Below, piece by piece: positions 45,898-54,864 of a stretch of 64,000 nucleotides of DNA (position 1 is the stretch's first letter; every line of letters begins with the position of its first letter). This DNA is from Arthrobacter sp. Soil763 (GTDB taxonomy: Bacteria > Actinomycetota > Actinomycetes > Actinomycetales > Micrococcaceae): contig NZ_LMSH01000002.1 of assembly GCF_001428365.1 (NCBI RefSeq), forward strand, positions 248,001-312,000, given 5' to 3'. Below the pieces are notes generated by a model, which saw only the letters and a list, made by a program, of their open reading frames with translations, had not been told where the DNA came from and made no database searches. A program made the position numbers and the translations under genes.

Positions 45898-46746
45898 GTG
45901 ACAGCCGCTCTGGCGGGGTTCCTCGTTCTGGCGTTATGGCTTGTGTTTGCGCCGCCGGGCGGCCCCGACCGCCGCCTCCGTCAAACCATGACCGGGCGGG
46001 CGCCGGACCCGGACGGGGCGTGGTCCAGTATGCGGCGATGGCCCCGGGATGCCGTGCTGCGGCGCGGGAGGAGGAACCCGCCGGTGGAGGTTCCCATGAC
46101 CGTCCTGGTCCTGCAACTGGCTGCGCTGCTCCGGGGCGGCCGCGCTCCGGCGCGCCTCTGGGAGGAACTCTGGCTGCTCTACGGAAACCAGGGCCCGCCG
46201 GCCGCCGGGCGCCCCGGCAGCGGGCAGTTCCAAGCGGTCCGCGGTCCGGCGGGAGCCTTGGGCGAAACCTCGCGCGGAATCCTGGCCGCGGCCCGGGCAG
46301 CGGCGGCAACGGGGTCGCCGGTCGCCGCCGCGATCCGCAGCGCCGCGGCCGGTACCGTTGCCCCGGGCCGGAGACGCCGCATGCAGCCGCCGCCGCGCGA
46401 ACTGGCCGTCTGGGGCGAACTGGCAGCCTGCTTCGACGTCGCCGAGGCAAGCGGGTGCCCGCTCGCCGATGTCCTGGCCCGGTTCGCCGCCCATCTGGAG
46501 GCCGGCGACGACGCAGGCGCCGCCCGGCAAACCGCCCTGGCCGGTCCCCGCGCGACCGTGCGCATCCTGACCTGGCTGCCGTTCCTCGGACTTGCTCTGG
46601 GGGTGCTGCTCGGAGTGGATCCGCTGGCGGTCCTGCTTGGCACCCCATTGGGTACGGCCGCGCTCGTCGCCGGGTTCGTTCTTGCCGCAGCCGGCCGGAT
46701 GTGGTCCTCCCGCCTGGTCCGGGCAGCGGCCGGGGGAGAACCGTGA
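45898..46746 (+). CDS. tadB: Tad pilus inner membrane platform protein TadB
   Basis: The 282-residue protein has one N-terminal hydrophobic helix, a cytoplasmic type II secretion F (GspF) domain (LAVWGELAACFDVAEASGCPLADVLARFAAHLEA near residue 165-200), and two C-terminal transmembrane helices (ILTWLPFLGLALGVLLG and the following LVAGFVLAAAGRMW). It forms the membrane platform with TadC. Translation from GTG 45898 is followed by a four-base overlap with tadC. Confidence 0.85.
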   Translation: MTAALAGFLVLALWLVFAPPGGPDRRLRQTMTGRAPDPDGAWSSMRRWPRDAVLRRGRRNPPVEVPMTVLVLQLAALLRGGRAPARLWEELWLLYGNQGPPAAGRPGSGQFQAVRGPAGALGETSRGILAAARAAAATGSPVAAAIRSAAAGTVAPGRRRRMQPPPRELAVWGELAACFDVAEASGCPLADVLARFAAHLEAGDDAGAARQTALAGPRATVRILTWLPFLGLALGVLLGVDPLAVLLGTPLGTAALVAGFVLAAAGRMWSSRLVRAAAGGEP

Positions 46747-47402
46747 CTCCGGAGCAGGGCGGCGTGGCCGTGGCTGCGCTGCTGGCCGCTGCTGTGGTCC
46801 TGATGCTCGTGCCCGGCGTCCGGCCGCGGCGCCGATGGAAGCGTGCCATGGATCATCCGGACAGCCGCCCTGGTGCACCCCGGCGGCCGCCCGGCGGCGG
46901 AAGCGCCCGGCAGGGTAGCCGGGCCGGCGCCGGCCGCCGAGCCCCGGAGGATCCGGCCGGAGGGCTTGGCATCAGCGACCCGGCCCTGATGCTGGACCTG
47001 CTCGGCTCCATGCTGGATTCCGGGGCCGGGCTGGGCCGGGCCCTGGAATTGCTGGCGGCCCAGGCCGAGCCCTCGCTCGGGCGGCCACTGGGCCCGGTCG
47101 TGTCCTCCCTGGCCATCGGCGCCGATTGGGAGACGGCCTGGCGGACTTCCGGCAAGATCCCCGCCCGGCTGCTCGCCATCCGGGACGGACTGGGGTTCGC
47201 AGCGCTGACAGGGGCACCCTCAGCGGCCATTCTCTACGCCCAGGCGGCAAGGCTGCGCCGGGAGCATTTTCGGGCCGCCGAACGCCGGGCCGCCGCTCTG
47301 GGCGTGAGGCTGGTCCTCCCGCTCGGGCTGTGTTCACTGCCGGCCTTCGTGTGCCTCGGGATTGTTCCCGTCGTGCTCGCGATGCTGCCGGCAGGCCTCT
47401 GA
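46743..47402 (+). CDS. tadC: Tad pilus inner membrane platform protein TadC
   Basis: The 219-residue protein begins at GTG 46743, overlapping the tadB stop. It has an N-terminal helix (GGVAVAALLAAAVVLMLVPGV), a basic linker, and a GspF-type domain (PALMLDLLGSMLDSGAGLGRALELLAAQ). It ends with two hydrophobic helices around LGLCSLPAFVCLGIVPVVLAML. A far longer frame upstream is an artefact antiparallel in phase to tadB. It is the second platform subunit next to the pilin genes. Confidence 0.85.
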   Translation: MTPEQGGVAVAALLAAAVVLMLVPGVRPRRRWKRAMDHPDSRPGAPRRPPGGGSARQGSRAGAGRRAPEDPAGGLGISDPALMLDLLGSMLDSGAGLGRALELLAAQAEPSLGRPLGPVVSSLAIGADWETAWRTSGKIPARLLAIRDGLGFAALTGAPSAAILYAQAARLRREHFRAAERRAAALGVRLVLPLGLCSLPAFVCLGIVPVVLAMLPAGL

Positions 47403-47606
47403 CCGCTCTGCAGCATGGCGCTTTTCGCACTGCGACTCCTCCTCCACAGCCGGACTTTTCCACTTGGCCGCAGCGGGCCCTTACCCGGCTACAGGGCGGG
47501 GCGCGAGATTGGAACAAGCCGGTCATCACGACGGAATCCCAAAAATACGACAAACGACTCCGGGCGACTGTCCCGGCAAAACCCCCACCACCCAGAAAGG
47601 CATCCC

Positions 47607-47894
47607 ATGACACTCCACCGCATCGACCCGGCCGGGCCGGGCAGCAGCCAAACCGGCGAAGACGCACCCGTGGTCAGCGAAATCTACCCTGGTGCGATGG
47701 AAGCCGCGCCCGTTCACCAGGGACCCCGACGGCGCAACACACAGAGCACCGAGGCGGGGATGGCAACCGCCGAATATGCCATCGCCACCCTTGCCGCGGT
47801 GAGTTTCGCGGGCCTGCTTGTCCTGATCATGCGCAGCGACGAGGTCCGCGGCTTCCTGCTCAATCTCATCCGCACGGCGCTGGCACTGCCATGA
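47607..47894 (+). CDS. flp: DUF4244 / Flp-type pilin
   Basis: The 95-residue protein has a ~50-residue hydrophilic leader. The class III prepilin segment EAGMATAEYAIATLAAVSFAGLLVLIM follows. Cleavage after the Gly would leave the Glu at +5 followed by Tyr, the signature of Flp pilins. ATG 47607 has AGAAAGG upstream. Position between tadC and tadE supports the pilin role. The 204 bp before it, after tadC, may carry its own promoter. The TadE gene overlaps its stop by four bases. Confidence 0.85.
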   Translation: MTLHRIDPAGPGSSQTGEDAPVVSEIYPGAMEAAPVHQGPRRRNTQSTEAGMATAEYAIATLAAVSFAGLLVLIMRSDEVRGFLLNLIRTALALP

Positions 47895-48427
47895 TCCGCC
47901 GGCTGTCGCGGCCGGAGCCCTTCGCTCCGGGGCGGGCCCTTCCGGCCGGGCCAGACCGGTCCCCGCAGCCGCGCTCCTCCGCAGGACGGCAGTCTGCGCC
48001 GGGGCCCCTTCCACGCTCCGGCGCCAGGGCACCGGAATGCCGGGGCGCGGTGACTGCCGAGTTCGCCGTAACCTTGCCGGCGGTCGTCCTGCTGTTGGCG
48101 CTCGTGTTGGCCGGCTCCGCGGCCGGGCTGACGCAGCTCCGGCTTGAGGAAGCAGCACGGGCGGGTGCCAGGGCGCTGGCCCGCGGCGACGATGCGGCCG
48201 CCGTGGGCGTGACCGTGCGGCAGCTGGCCGGGGAGTCGGCGCGGGCAGCTATCGCATCCGACGGCGCCTGGCGGAGCGTCACTGTATCCGCCGCCGTCAC
48301 CGGCGCACTGGGCCCGCTGGTCCCCTGGACCCTCACAGCCCGGGCATGGGCGCGAACCGAGACCGCAGACGCGGTGGCCCTTCCAGGGGCTCCTGCGTCC
48401 CGGCCTGCCCCTGGCCGGAGCGCCTGA
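47891..48427 (+). CDS. tadE: TadE-like pseudopilin
   Basis: The 178-residue protein has a proline-rich leader of ~50 residues and then the prepilin-like segment CRGAVTAEFAVTLPAVVLLLALVLAG. Cleavage after Gly would put Glu at +5. The exposed domain contains LEEAARAGARALARGDD, as in TadE/TadG-type proteins. ATG 47891 overlaps the pilin stop (ATGA). It probably acts in pilus assembly or as a minor subunit. Confidence 0.88.
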   Translation: MIRRLSRPEPFAPGRALPAGPDRSPQPRSSAGRQSAPGPLPRSGARAPECRGAVTAEFAVTLPAVVLLLALVLAGSAAGLTQLRLEEAARAGARALARGDDAAAVGVTVRQLAGESARAAIASDGAWRSVTVSAAVTGALGPLVPWTLTARAWARTETADAVALPGAPASRPAPGRSA

Positions 48428-48810
48428 TGCGGCAGGCAGCGGGGACGGCCTCGGAACAGGGCGCGGGGACCGGGCTCGCCCTGGGACTCGGCATGGTGCT
48501 GCTCCTGGCCCTGGCCGCTGCCCTGCTGCTGGGCCAGGCCGCGGTGATGGCCGCCCGGGCAGCGGCCGCAGCGGATCTCGCTGCCCTTGCCGCCGCCGAC
48601 GCCACCCGCGGACTCGCGGCCGGAGAACCCTGTGCCGTCGCGGCCGAGGTCGCAGACCGGTACCGGGCCAGGCTTGTGGACTGCGTCCTGGAACCAGGGG
48701 AAACAGTCCAGGTCTGGACCGAACTGCGCGACCGTGCCGCTTTTGGTCCGGCCACCGGCCTTGCACGGGCGGGACCGCCGCCGGCAGGTGACGCTGGCCA
48801 GTCCGGTTGA
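48427..48810 (+). CDS. Rv3654c-type TadE/TadF-like protein
   Basis: The 127-residue protein has an N-terminal EQGAGTGLALGLGMVLLLALAAALLLGQA helix, preceded by EQG as a possible processing site, but without the Glu at +5. The rest contains AAAAADLAALAAADATRGL and two cysteines (EPCAVAAEV, LVDCVLEP) that may pair, as in the Rv3654c family. ATG 48427 overlaps the tadE stop by one base. It ends the Tad operon, three bases before the end of the convergent helicase gene. Confidence 0.85.
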   Translation: MRQAAGTASEQGAGTGLALGLGMVLLLALAAALLLGQAAVMAARAAAAADLAALAAADATRGLAAGEPCAVAAEVADRYRARLVDCVLEPGETVQVWTELRDRAAFGPATGLARAGPPPAGDAGQSG

Positions 48811-48813
48811 GTG

Positions 48814-51225
48814 CTAGCCCGTCGGGTTAGCGGTGAGGCCGGCGGGCTGACCGCCCGGATCCGCCGCCGGGCCGCCCATGACCTCGCTCGCATCTTCGAG
48901 CAGCATCTCGATCAGCTTGACGGCGGCATCTTTGTCCAGCGGGTTGTTCTTGTTCCCGCACTTGGGCGACTGCACACAGGAGGGGCATCCGGCCTCGCAT
49001 TCGCAGGCTCGGATAGCCTCCCGGGTCGCGGAAAGCCAGACCTTGGCTTTGTCATAGCCGCGTTCAGCGAATCCTGCCCCGCCGGGGTGGCCGTCATAGA
49101 CAAAGATGGTGGGCACGCCGGTGTCGGCGTGGATGGCCGTGGACACGCCGCCGATGTCCCAGCGGTCGCTGGAGGCAACCAGCGGCAGTAGCCCGATGGC
49201 GGCGTGCTCGGCGGCGTGCAGGGCGCCCGGGAACTGGGCCTCGATCAGCCCGGCGCCGGTCAGGGACCGGTTATCCATCACGAACCAGACCGCCTTGGTG
49301 AACAGGTCCCTGGCGCCCAGCTGGAGCGGTTCCTCCCCCAGGACCTCGTTGGAAATCAAGGCTTTGCGCTGGAAGGAGACTACCTGTGTTGTCACTTTCA
49401 CATCGCCGAAATGCACCGCCACGTCACCCCATCGGGTCGTGCGAAGCGTCTCCAGGACTTCGATCTGCGTCACGTCGCGGGCGGTCGTGTAGTAGTCGGG
49501 GTTGGCTCGGCGGACCACCACGCAGTGCTCCGCCTCGTTCAGTTCCTCGACCACGTAGCTGTCGCCCTGATGGACGTAGACCGCCCCGGTGTGCGCCTGG
49601 TAGTGGGTCTGCGGGGAGTCCATGGTGCCAAGCAGGGAACCGGTGTCGGCGTCCACGATGCTCACCGGACCGCCGCCGTCGGCGCGCAGGTTCACCATCG
49701 CGGCCGCGCTTTGCGGGTGCGTCCAGAACCAGCCGGCGGGACGCCTGCGCAGGTAGCCCCGGGCAACCAGCTGGCCGAGCAGCTTCTCTGCCGTCGGCCC
49801 GAAGAGCGGAAGGTCCCCGGCCGCCAGCGGCAGCTCGGCCGCGGCGGCGCAGAGATGGGGTCCGAGGACATAGGGATTGGAGGGGTCGAAGACCGTGGCC
49901 TCCACCGAAACGTCGAAGATCGCCTCGGGGTGGTTCACCAGGTAGGTGTCGAGCGGATCATCGCTCGCGACGAACGCGGCGATGGCGTCCTGCCCGGCCC
50001 GTCCCGCGCGGCCGATCTGCTGGAACAGCGACGCCCGGGTGCCCGGCCAGCCGGCGACCAGGACAGCGTCGAGCCCGGAGATGTCGATGCCGAGTTCCAG
50101 CGCCGAGGTGCTGGAGACGCCCAGCAGCTCACCCGAGCGCAGGGCCCGTTCCAGGGCGCGCCGTTCCTCCGGGAGGTACCCGGAGCGGTAGGCCGCCACC
50201 CGCTGCGGCAGGCTGGGGTCCACCTCATCCAGCAGCCGCTTGGTGATCGAAGCGATGGTCTCTGCCCCGCGGCGGGACTTGATGAAGGCGATGGTCCGGA
50301 TCCTGGCGGACACAAGGTTCGCGAGCAGGTCCGACGTCTCCGCGACGGCGGTGCGGCGCTCCTTGGCGCCGTTCTCGCCCCGCAGCTCGGTCAGCGCAGG
50401 CTCCCAGAAAGCCACGGTCGTGGCACCGTGCGGGGAGCAGTCCTCGGACACAGCCCGGACGGGCGCGCCGATGAGCCGGCCGAAGGAGGTGCCCGGGTCG
50501 GATGCGGTGGCGGAGGCGGCGATGAACACGGGGCCCGGGTGGGAAGCGCCGGGACTGTAATAGGCGCAGATCCGCCGCAGCCGGCGCATCAGATTAGCCA
50601 CATGGGAGCCGAAGACGCCGCGGTAGCTGTGCGCCTCGTCCACGATCACGTACCGCAGCCGGCGGAAGAACCGCGCCCACCAGGCATGGTTGGGCAGAAT
50701 CCCGAAGTGCAGCATGTCCGGGTTGGCCAGGATGACATTCGCGTGGTCCCGGATCCAGCGCCGCGACGCCGGGTCGGTGTCCCCGTCGTAGGTTTCCGCG
50801 CGGACCGTGGGCAGATTCAGCGAGCGGATGGCCGCCAGCTGGTCGGCCGCGAGCGCCTTGGTGGGGGAGAGATAGAGGGTGACCGCGCCGTCGTCGTGAA
50901 TCTTTCCGGGGTCCGCGAGGACGCGCAGCTCGGAGCGGTGGACCGCGTCCAGTGCCGGCAGTTGGTAGGCCAGCGACTTCCCCGACGCCGTCCCGGTGGC
51001 GATCACTACGTGTTCGCCGGCGTGGGCGATCCCGGCGGCCTGTACCTGATGGCGGTAAGGCTCGTCGATTCCGAGGGAACCGTACGCGCGCACCAGATCG
51101 GGGTGCACCCACTCCGGCCAGGGCTCGTTGACGGCTTTCCGGGCCGGGACGGTGCGCACGTGACGCAGCTGCTCCGGGTCCGGGCCACGGCCCAGCAACG
51201 GGATCAGGGAGTCGTGCGGGTTCAC
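48814..51225 (-). CDS. DEAD/DEAH-box helicase with DUF1998 domain (MrfA/YprA-like)
   Basis: The 803-residue superfamily 2 helicase has motif I ATGTASGKSLAYQ near residue 58, the DEAH box in VIVDEAHSYRG near 195, and motif III ASAT. The C-terminal RecA domain has GVSSTSALELGIDISGLD and QQIGRAGRAG. The C-terminal DUF1998 region ends with four cysteines in CECEAGCPSCVQSPKCGN. The same layout occurs in Bacillus subtilis MrfA, a 3'-5' helicase for mitomycin-type DNA damage. In actinobacteria this gene habitually neighbours the Tad genes, as here. Confidence 0.92.
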   Translation of the reverse strand: MNPHDSLIPLLGRGPDPEQLRHVRTVPARKAVNEPWPEWVHPDLVRAYGSLGIDEPYRHQVQAAGIAHAGEHVVIATGTASGKSLAYQLPALDAVHRSELRVLADPGKIHDDGAVTLYLSPTKALAADQLAAIRSLNLPTVRAETYDGDTDPASRRWIRDHANVILANPDMLHFGILPNHAWWARFFRRLRYVIVDEAHSYRGVFGSHVANLMRRLRRICAYYSPGASHPGPVFIAASATASDPGTSFGRLIGAPVRAVSEDCSPHGATTVAFWEPALTELRGENGAKERRTAVAETSDLLANLVSARIRTIAFIKSRRGAETIASITKRLLDEVDPSLPQRVAAYRSGYLPEERRALERALRSGELLGVSSTSALELGIDISGLDAVLVAGWPGTRASLFQQIGRAGRAGQDAIAAFVASDDPLDTYLVNHPEAIFDVSVEATVFDPSNPYVLGPHLCAAAAELPLAAGDLPLFGPTAEKLLGQLVARGYLRRRPAGWFWTHPQSAAAMVNLRADGGGPVSIVDADTGSLLGTMDSPQTHYQAHTGAVYVHQGDSYVVEELNEAEHCVVVRRANPDYYTTARDVTQIEVLETLRTTRWGDVAVHFGDVKVTTQVVSFQRKALISNEVLGEEPLQLGARDLFTKAVWFVMDNRSLTGAGLIEAQFPGALHAAEHAAIGLLPLVASSDRWDIGGVSTAIHADTGVPTIFVYDGHPGGAGFAERGYDKAKVWLSATREAIRACECEAGCPSCVQSPKCGNKNNPLDKDAAVKLIEMLLEDASEVMGGPAADPGGQPAGLTANPTG

Positions 51226-51320
51226 CCCAACATTCTTTCACCCGGGCTCAAATCGCCGCCCGGTAGCTAAGCCGGGCGCTGCGGGTCAACATGCCGGACG
51301 ACTGCCGGGAGGTGCGGCGG

Positions 51321-52013
51321 TCAGCCCACGGACAGGTCGGCGCCTTCGTCCGAGGCCGACAGCATGAGCACGTGGCACACCGTGGACCAGCCGAGGTGCG
51401 AGTACAGCTTCTGGCCGTCGAGGGAGGCCAGCAGCAAGCCGGATTCGACGTCGTGTTCGAAGGCCTGCGCCGCCAGGGCCCGCATGATGAAACTGCCCAG
51501 TCCGCGCCGCTGGAAGCCGGGCTCGGTGACGATCTTGTCGAAGACGGCGGTGTGGTCGGCGACGAAGACCCGGCCGCTGGCGGCGACCTCCTCACCGGCA
51601 TAGACGACGGCGTGGTGTACCCCGTCTGCCGTCGACGGCACCCAGCGCAGGTCGTCGTCCGGGAGCCAGGGATCTTCGGCGTCCTGGGTCTCCATGTCCA
51701 CGATCATCATCGTCTGCGACGCCGACGTAACGTTTAGTCCGTTCTTCGCGGCAAGAGCCGTGTAGCGGGGAACGTCGTTGGTGAGGATCGTCAGGATCCG
51801 CGCCGGGACCTCGGCGGTCTTCGCGGCAAGTTCGCCGAACTCGGCCTCCGCGGGATCGTGGGCGAAGTATTCCCATTCGCGGGTCGTGTCCGCCCGCAGC
51901 ACGGCGGGAAAACGGCCCTCTCTGCGCGTCTCGTAGCCGCGGCAACCGGCCCACCCGGCGACCCAGACCTCCAGGAGGTGGGTGGTGTCGTTAACCATGG
52001 CGTCAACACTCAT
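51321..52013 (-). CDS. GNAT family N-acetyltransferase
   Basis: The 230-residue protein has two halves. The C-terminal half carries the acetyl-CoA-binding GNAT signature VTEPGFQRRGLGSFIMRALAAQAFEHDVESGLLLAS followed by GQKLYSHLGWSTVCHVLML. The N-terminal half (HLLEVWVAGWAGCRGYETRREGRFPAVLRAD) is specific to this subgroup and may select the substrate, which is unknown. I chose ATG 52013 (MSVDAMVND); a GTG nine codons upstream is possible. It is divergent from trhO. Confidence 0.85.
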   Translation of the reverse strand: MSVDAMVNDTTHLLEVWVAGWAGCRGYETRREGRFPAVLRADTTREWEYFAHDPAEAEFGELAAKTAEVPARILTILTNDVPRYTALAAKNGLNVTSASQTMMIVDMETQDAEDPWLPDDDLRWVPSTADGVHHAVVYAGEEVAASGRVFVADHTAVFDKIVTEPGFQRRGLGSFIMRALAAQAFEHDVESGLLLASLDGQKLYSHLGWSTVCHVLMLSASDEGADLSVG

Positions 52014-52152
52014 GAGACGAGCGTATTCCAGCCCCGCCACAAGTAACAGAGCCGCAGCAGGCCGGGGGCGCTTACTTATCCAATTGTGACTGTGCGGCAG
52101 CAGCGCGCCGGTGGCCGGCGGTGTTTTGCGCGGGCCAAGTACGCTTAAACAC

Positions 52153-53046
52153 GTGGCTTTAAATCGAATTGTGCTCTTTTACGGCTTCACCCCGATCGCG
52201 GATCCGGAAGCGGTCCGGCTGTGGCAGCGCGCCCTCTGCGAGAAGCTGGGGCTGACCGGCCGCATCCTCATCTCCAAGGACGGCATCAACGCCACGGTCG
52301 GCGGCGAGATCGGTGCGGTCAAGCAGTACGTAAAGACCACCCGGGAGTACAAAGGATTCCGCGGCATCGACGTGAAATGGTCCGACGGCGGGGCCGCTGA
52401 TTTCCCGCGGCTGAGCGTGAAGGTGCGCGACGAGATTGTCTCCTTCGGCGCACCGGGGGAGCTCAAGGTGGACGAACACGGTGTTGTCGGCGGCGGGACG
52501 CACCTGGCGCCGGAGGAATTGCACCGCTTGGTCGAGACGAAGAAACAGGCTGGGGACGAGGTGGTGTTCTTCGACGGCCGCAACGGCTTCGAAGCCGAGA
52601 TCGGCCGGTTCAAGGACGCCGTCGTGCCCGATGTGGCAACGACCCACGATTTCATCAAGGAACTCGAATCCGGCAAGTATGACGGCCTCAAGGACAAGCC
52701 GGTGGTCACCTATTGCACCGGCGGGATCCGCTGCGAGGTCCTCTCCAGCCTCATGATCAACCGCGGCTTCAAAGAGGTCTACCAGCTCGACGGCGGGATC
52801 GTCCGCTACGGCGAGGCGTTCAAGGACCAGGGCCTCTGGGAGGGCTCGCTCTACGTGTTCGACCGGCGCATGCACCTTGAATTCAGCGAGGACGCCAAGA
52901 CCATCGGCCAATGCGTCCGGTGTTCCGCCCCGACCAGCAAGTTCGAGAACTGCTCGAACCCTGCCTGCCGGACGCTGACCCTGTACTGCGCCGAGTGCGC
53001 GTCGGACCCGTCAACGCTCCGCTGCCCGGACGGCTGCGCGGCGTAA
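52153..53046 (+). CDS. trhO: tRNA uridine(34) hydroxylase TrhO (rhodanese domain)
   Basis: The 297-residue protein makes 5-hydroxyuridine at tRNA position 34 in characterised homologues. It has the N-terminal acylphosphatase-like domain ([14 protein letters not shown] and [16 protein letters not shown]). A central rhodanese domain carries the catalytic Cys188 in [13 protein letters not shown]. The C-terminal Cys-rich tail ([27 protein letters not shown]) probably binds zinc. GTG 52153 starts at the conserved ALNRIVLFY; an upstream in-frame start has no support. Confidence 0.93.
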   Translation: MALNRIVLFYGFTPIADPEAVRLWQRALCEKLGLTGRILISKDGINATVGGEIGAVKQYVKTTREYKGFRGIDVKWSDGGAADFPRLSVKVRDEIVSFGAPGELKVDEHGVVGGGTHLAPEELHRLVETKKQAGDEVVFFDGRNGFEAEIGRFKDAVVPDVATTHDFIKELESGKYDGLKDKPVVTYCTGGIRCEVLSSLMINRGFKEVYQLDGGIVRYGEAFKDQGLWEGSLYVFDRRMHLEFSEDAKTIGQCVRCSAPTSKFENCSNPACRTLTLYCAECASDPSTLRCPDGCAA

Positions 53047-53123
53047 CGCCGGCCCGACCGCCCCGCCGCGCGGCCCCGCACCGGTCCGGCTCCGCCCCGC
53101 CGCCCGTCGCGCACCGATCCGGT

Positions 53124-53657
53124 TCAGATCCGGCTGACCCGGTAGGCATAGTTCGCCGGCGCCCGCGACTCCACCCGGAGCCTCAGCACCGTATCCGCGG
53201 CGAGCTGGACGACATTCACCCGGGGAGCGCCGCAGCGCAGACTCAGGTCCACCAGGGTGCTCTCGCTGTCGCGGACGGTGAAGGACACCCGCCGGGTGCT
53301 GCGGCAGACCAGGGTCAGCGAGTACGTCCCGGAGGGCAGCTGCGTGGTGGTCTCATGGCGGGTCTCGCCGGCGTCCAGCAGCCCGGACCGCGTCTGGAAG
53401 ACCTGGCCGGCGGTCTCGGGCAGCACCTCCGCCAGCCACCGGTGCAGTTCCGCCCCCGAAACGGGCCGGTTCCGTCCCGGGTCCTGCGGCAGCGCCGCGT
53501 CGGTGGCCGTGACCGTGGGCGGAGCCGACGACGCCGGGGTGAACCCGTCGTCGTACTGGTACTCGCAGGCGCCGAGCCCCAGGGTGCACGCCAGCAGCGC
53601 GGCCGGCGCGGCGGCGGCGCGCGACCGCCGCACCCGGGGTGCTTGCGCGGAGGGCAT
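53124..53657 (-). CDS. Putative lipoprotein, first of three related tandem genes (most 3')
   Basis: The 177-residue protein has a signal peptide with lipobox LGAC near residue 31, so it should be exported and lipid-anchored. A Thr/Pro-rich linker follows. The C-terminal half is a beta-rich domain (LPSGTYSLTLVCRSTRRVSFTVRD, then LRCGAPRVNVVQL and RAPANYAYRVSRI) with two cysteines. The pattern G-x-Y-x-(L/V)-x-(L/V/M)-x-C plus a second Cys about 30 residues later is shared with the two genes to its right. I do not recognise the family; a secreted binding or envelope role is only inference. Confidence 0.75.
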   Translation of the reverse strand: MPSAQAPRVRRSRAAAAPAALLACTLGLGACEYQYDDGFTPASSAPPTVTATDAALPQDPGRNRPVSGAELHRWLAEVLPETAGQVFQTRSGLLDAGETRHETTTQLPSGTYSLTLVCRSTRRVSFTVRDSESTLVDLSLRCGAPRVNVVQLAADTVLRLRVESRAPANYAYRVSRI

Positions 53658-53741
53658 ACTCCGACTGTAGGCCTGGCCGCGGCGGCGGGCCAGAGCCCGG
53701 CGACCCGCGCCAGAGACCGGCGACCTGCGGCGCGTGCGCCA

Positions 53742-54290
53742 CTACGGGGTGGGCAGCCGCTCAAGCCGGATCGCGACGGCGGCGCCCGGAGCCGGCTCGG
53801 TTGACAGCGGATCAACCTGCACCGTGGTCGGCCCGGACTCCAGCTTCACGGACGCCTCGACGGTGCGCCCGCACGGAACCTTGAGCGTGAGCCTTGTCCC
53901 GTACCGGCGGTCCGGCTGGGTAACCGTCACGAGCGCGGTGGGCGTGCCGGCGCAGGCCACTGACACGGCATAAAGGCCCTTGACCGTGCCCTGCTTGGTC
54001 TGGCGGAAGCCGATCCCGGTCAAGGCCGCCATCACTTCGTTCTTCGGCCGGGGGCCGAGGAGCCGCTGGACTACCGCCGTGTTCTTGGCCGCTTCGGCGG
54101 CAACAGCTTCGTCCTGGGTTGGCGGCGGCAGTGTCGGCCGCGGTGCGGGCGGCCGGGCCGTGGGCGCTGTGTCGGGCCCCGGCACGCCGACGTCGTCCGC
54201 GACCTCGCAGCCGGCCAGCCCCGCCGAGAAAACCAGTGCGATCAGCGTTGCCCAGGCACGAACCCTGTGCTTACCCCCAGCAGCAACCAT
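53742..54290 (-). CDS. Putative lipoprotein, second of three related tandem genes
   Basis: The 182-residue protein has a signal peptide with lipobox LAGC near residue 28, and a Pro-rich linker (GPDTAPTARPPAPRPTLPPP). A helical segment contains NEVMAALTGIGFRQ. The beta domain (KGLYAVSVACAGTPTALVTVTQ then TLKVPCGRTVEASVKL) follows the same two-cysteine pattern as its neighbours. It is separated from the flanking lipoprotein genes by 84 and 47 bp on the same strand, so an operon is likely. Function unknown. Confidence 0.75.
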   Translation of the reverse strand: MVAAGGKHRVRAWATLIALVFSAGLAGCEVADDVGVPGPDTAPTARPPAPRPTLPPPTQDEAVAAEAAKNTAVVQRLLGPRPKNEVMAALTGIGFRQTKQGTVKGLYAVSVACAGTPTALVTVTQPDRRYGTRLTLKVPCGRTVEASVKLESGPTTVQVDPLSTEPAPGAAVAIRLERLPTP

Positions 54291-54337
54291 GCCCCGAGCC
54301 TAGTGGCAGCGGCGGCCGGCGGCCGGCGGACCGCAGC

Positions 54338-54793
54338 TCAGCCCGCTGGCGTCAGCTCGTAGGCGAAGATCAGCGGGGCGTCCACGCTTGAGGCGCTGAT
54401 CTTCAGCGTGCCGGCGGAGGGGACCGTGATCCTGGCGGTTTCCCGGCTGCCGTTGCAGGCCGCCCCGGCCTCCGTGAGGTGGGTTCCGTCGAGGGTTACC
54501 TCGAAGAACTCCTTGCCGCCGCCGTCGCAGGTCATCGTCAGGGTGTAGCTGCCGGCCGGGACGCTGGCGTCTTTCGCGACCGGGTCGCGGTTGAGGATCT
54601 TGCCGGCGTCGGCCAGCACGACGCCGCCGGCCGAGGGCAAGGCGGTGGCCTTCCACGCGTTCACGTCGGCGGATTCGATCGAGCCTCCGGGGGCGCACGC
54701 GGCGGCGCCCATCACGACGGCGGCGCCGGCCGCGGCGGCGAGGAGTCGACGGACGACGCGGGCGCGGAGCGGCAGCGCTGGAGCGGAAAGCAT
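54338..54793 (-). CDS. Putative lipoprotein, third of three related tandem genes (most 5')
   Basis: The 151-residue protein has a signal peptide and a lipobox-like AAAC at about residue 33. A short segment with SADVNAWKATALPSAGGVVLADAGKILNRDP follows. The shared domain is PAGSYTLTMTCDGGGKEFFEV, AACNGSRETARITV and PLIFAYELTPAG. It is the most compact of the three and would be first in the operon. The AYELTP ending parallels AYRVSRI in the first gene. Function unknown. Confidence 0.75.
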   Translation of the reverse strand: MLSAPALPLRARVVRRLLAAAAGAAVVMGAAACAPGGSIESADVNAWKATALPSAGGVVLADAGKILNRDPVAKDASVPAGSYTLTMTCDGGGKEFFEVTLDGTHLTEAGAACNGSRETARITVPSAGTLKISASSVDAPLIFAYELTPAG

Positions 54794-54864
54794 GCCTCCA
54801 ACTTACCCTCTGGGACCGCGCCCTCCGGACCCGGGACCCGGACCCGGCCCTTGAGCCGGAGGCC

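Noticed and set aside
49204..51270. 688-codon open frame on the plus strand
   Set aside because: Antisense to the DUF1998 helicase, which has all helicase motifs.
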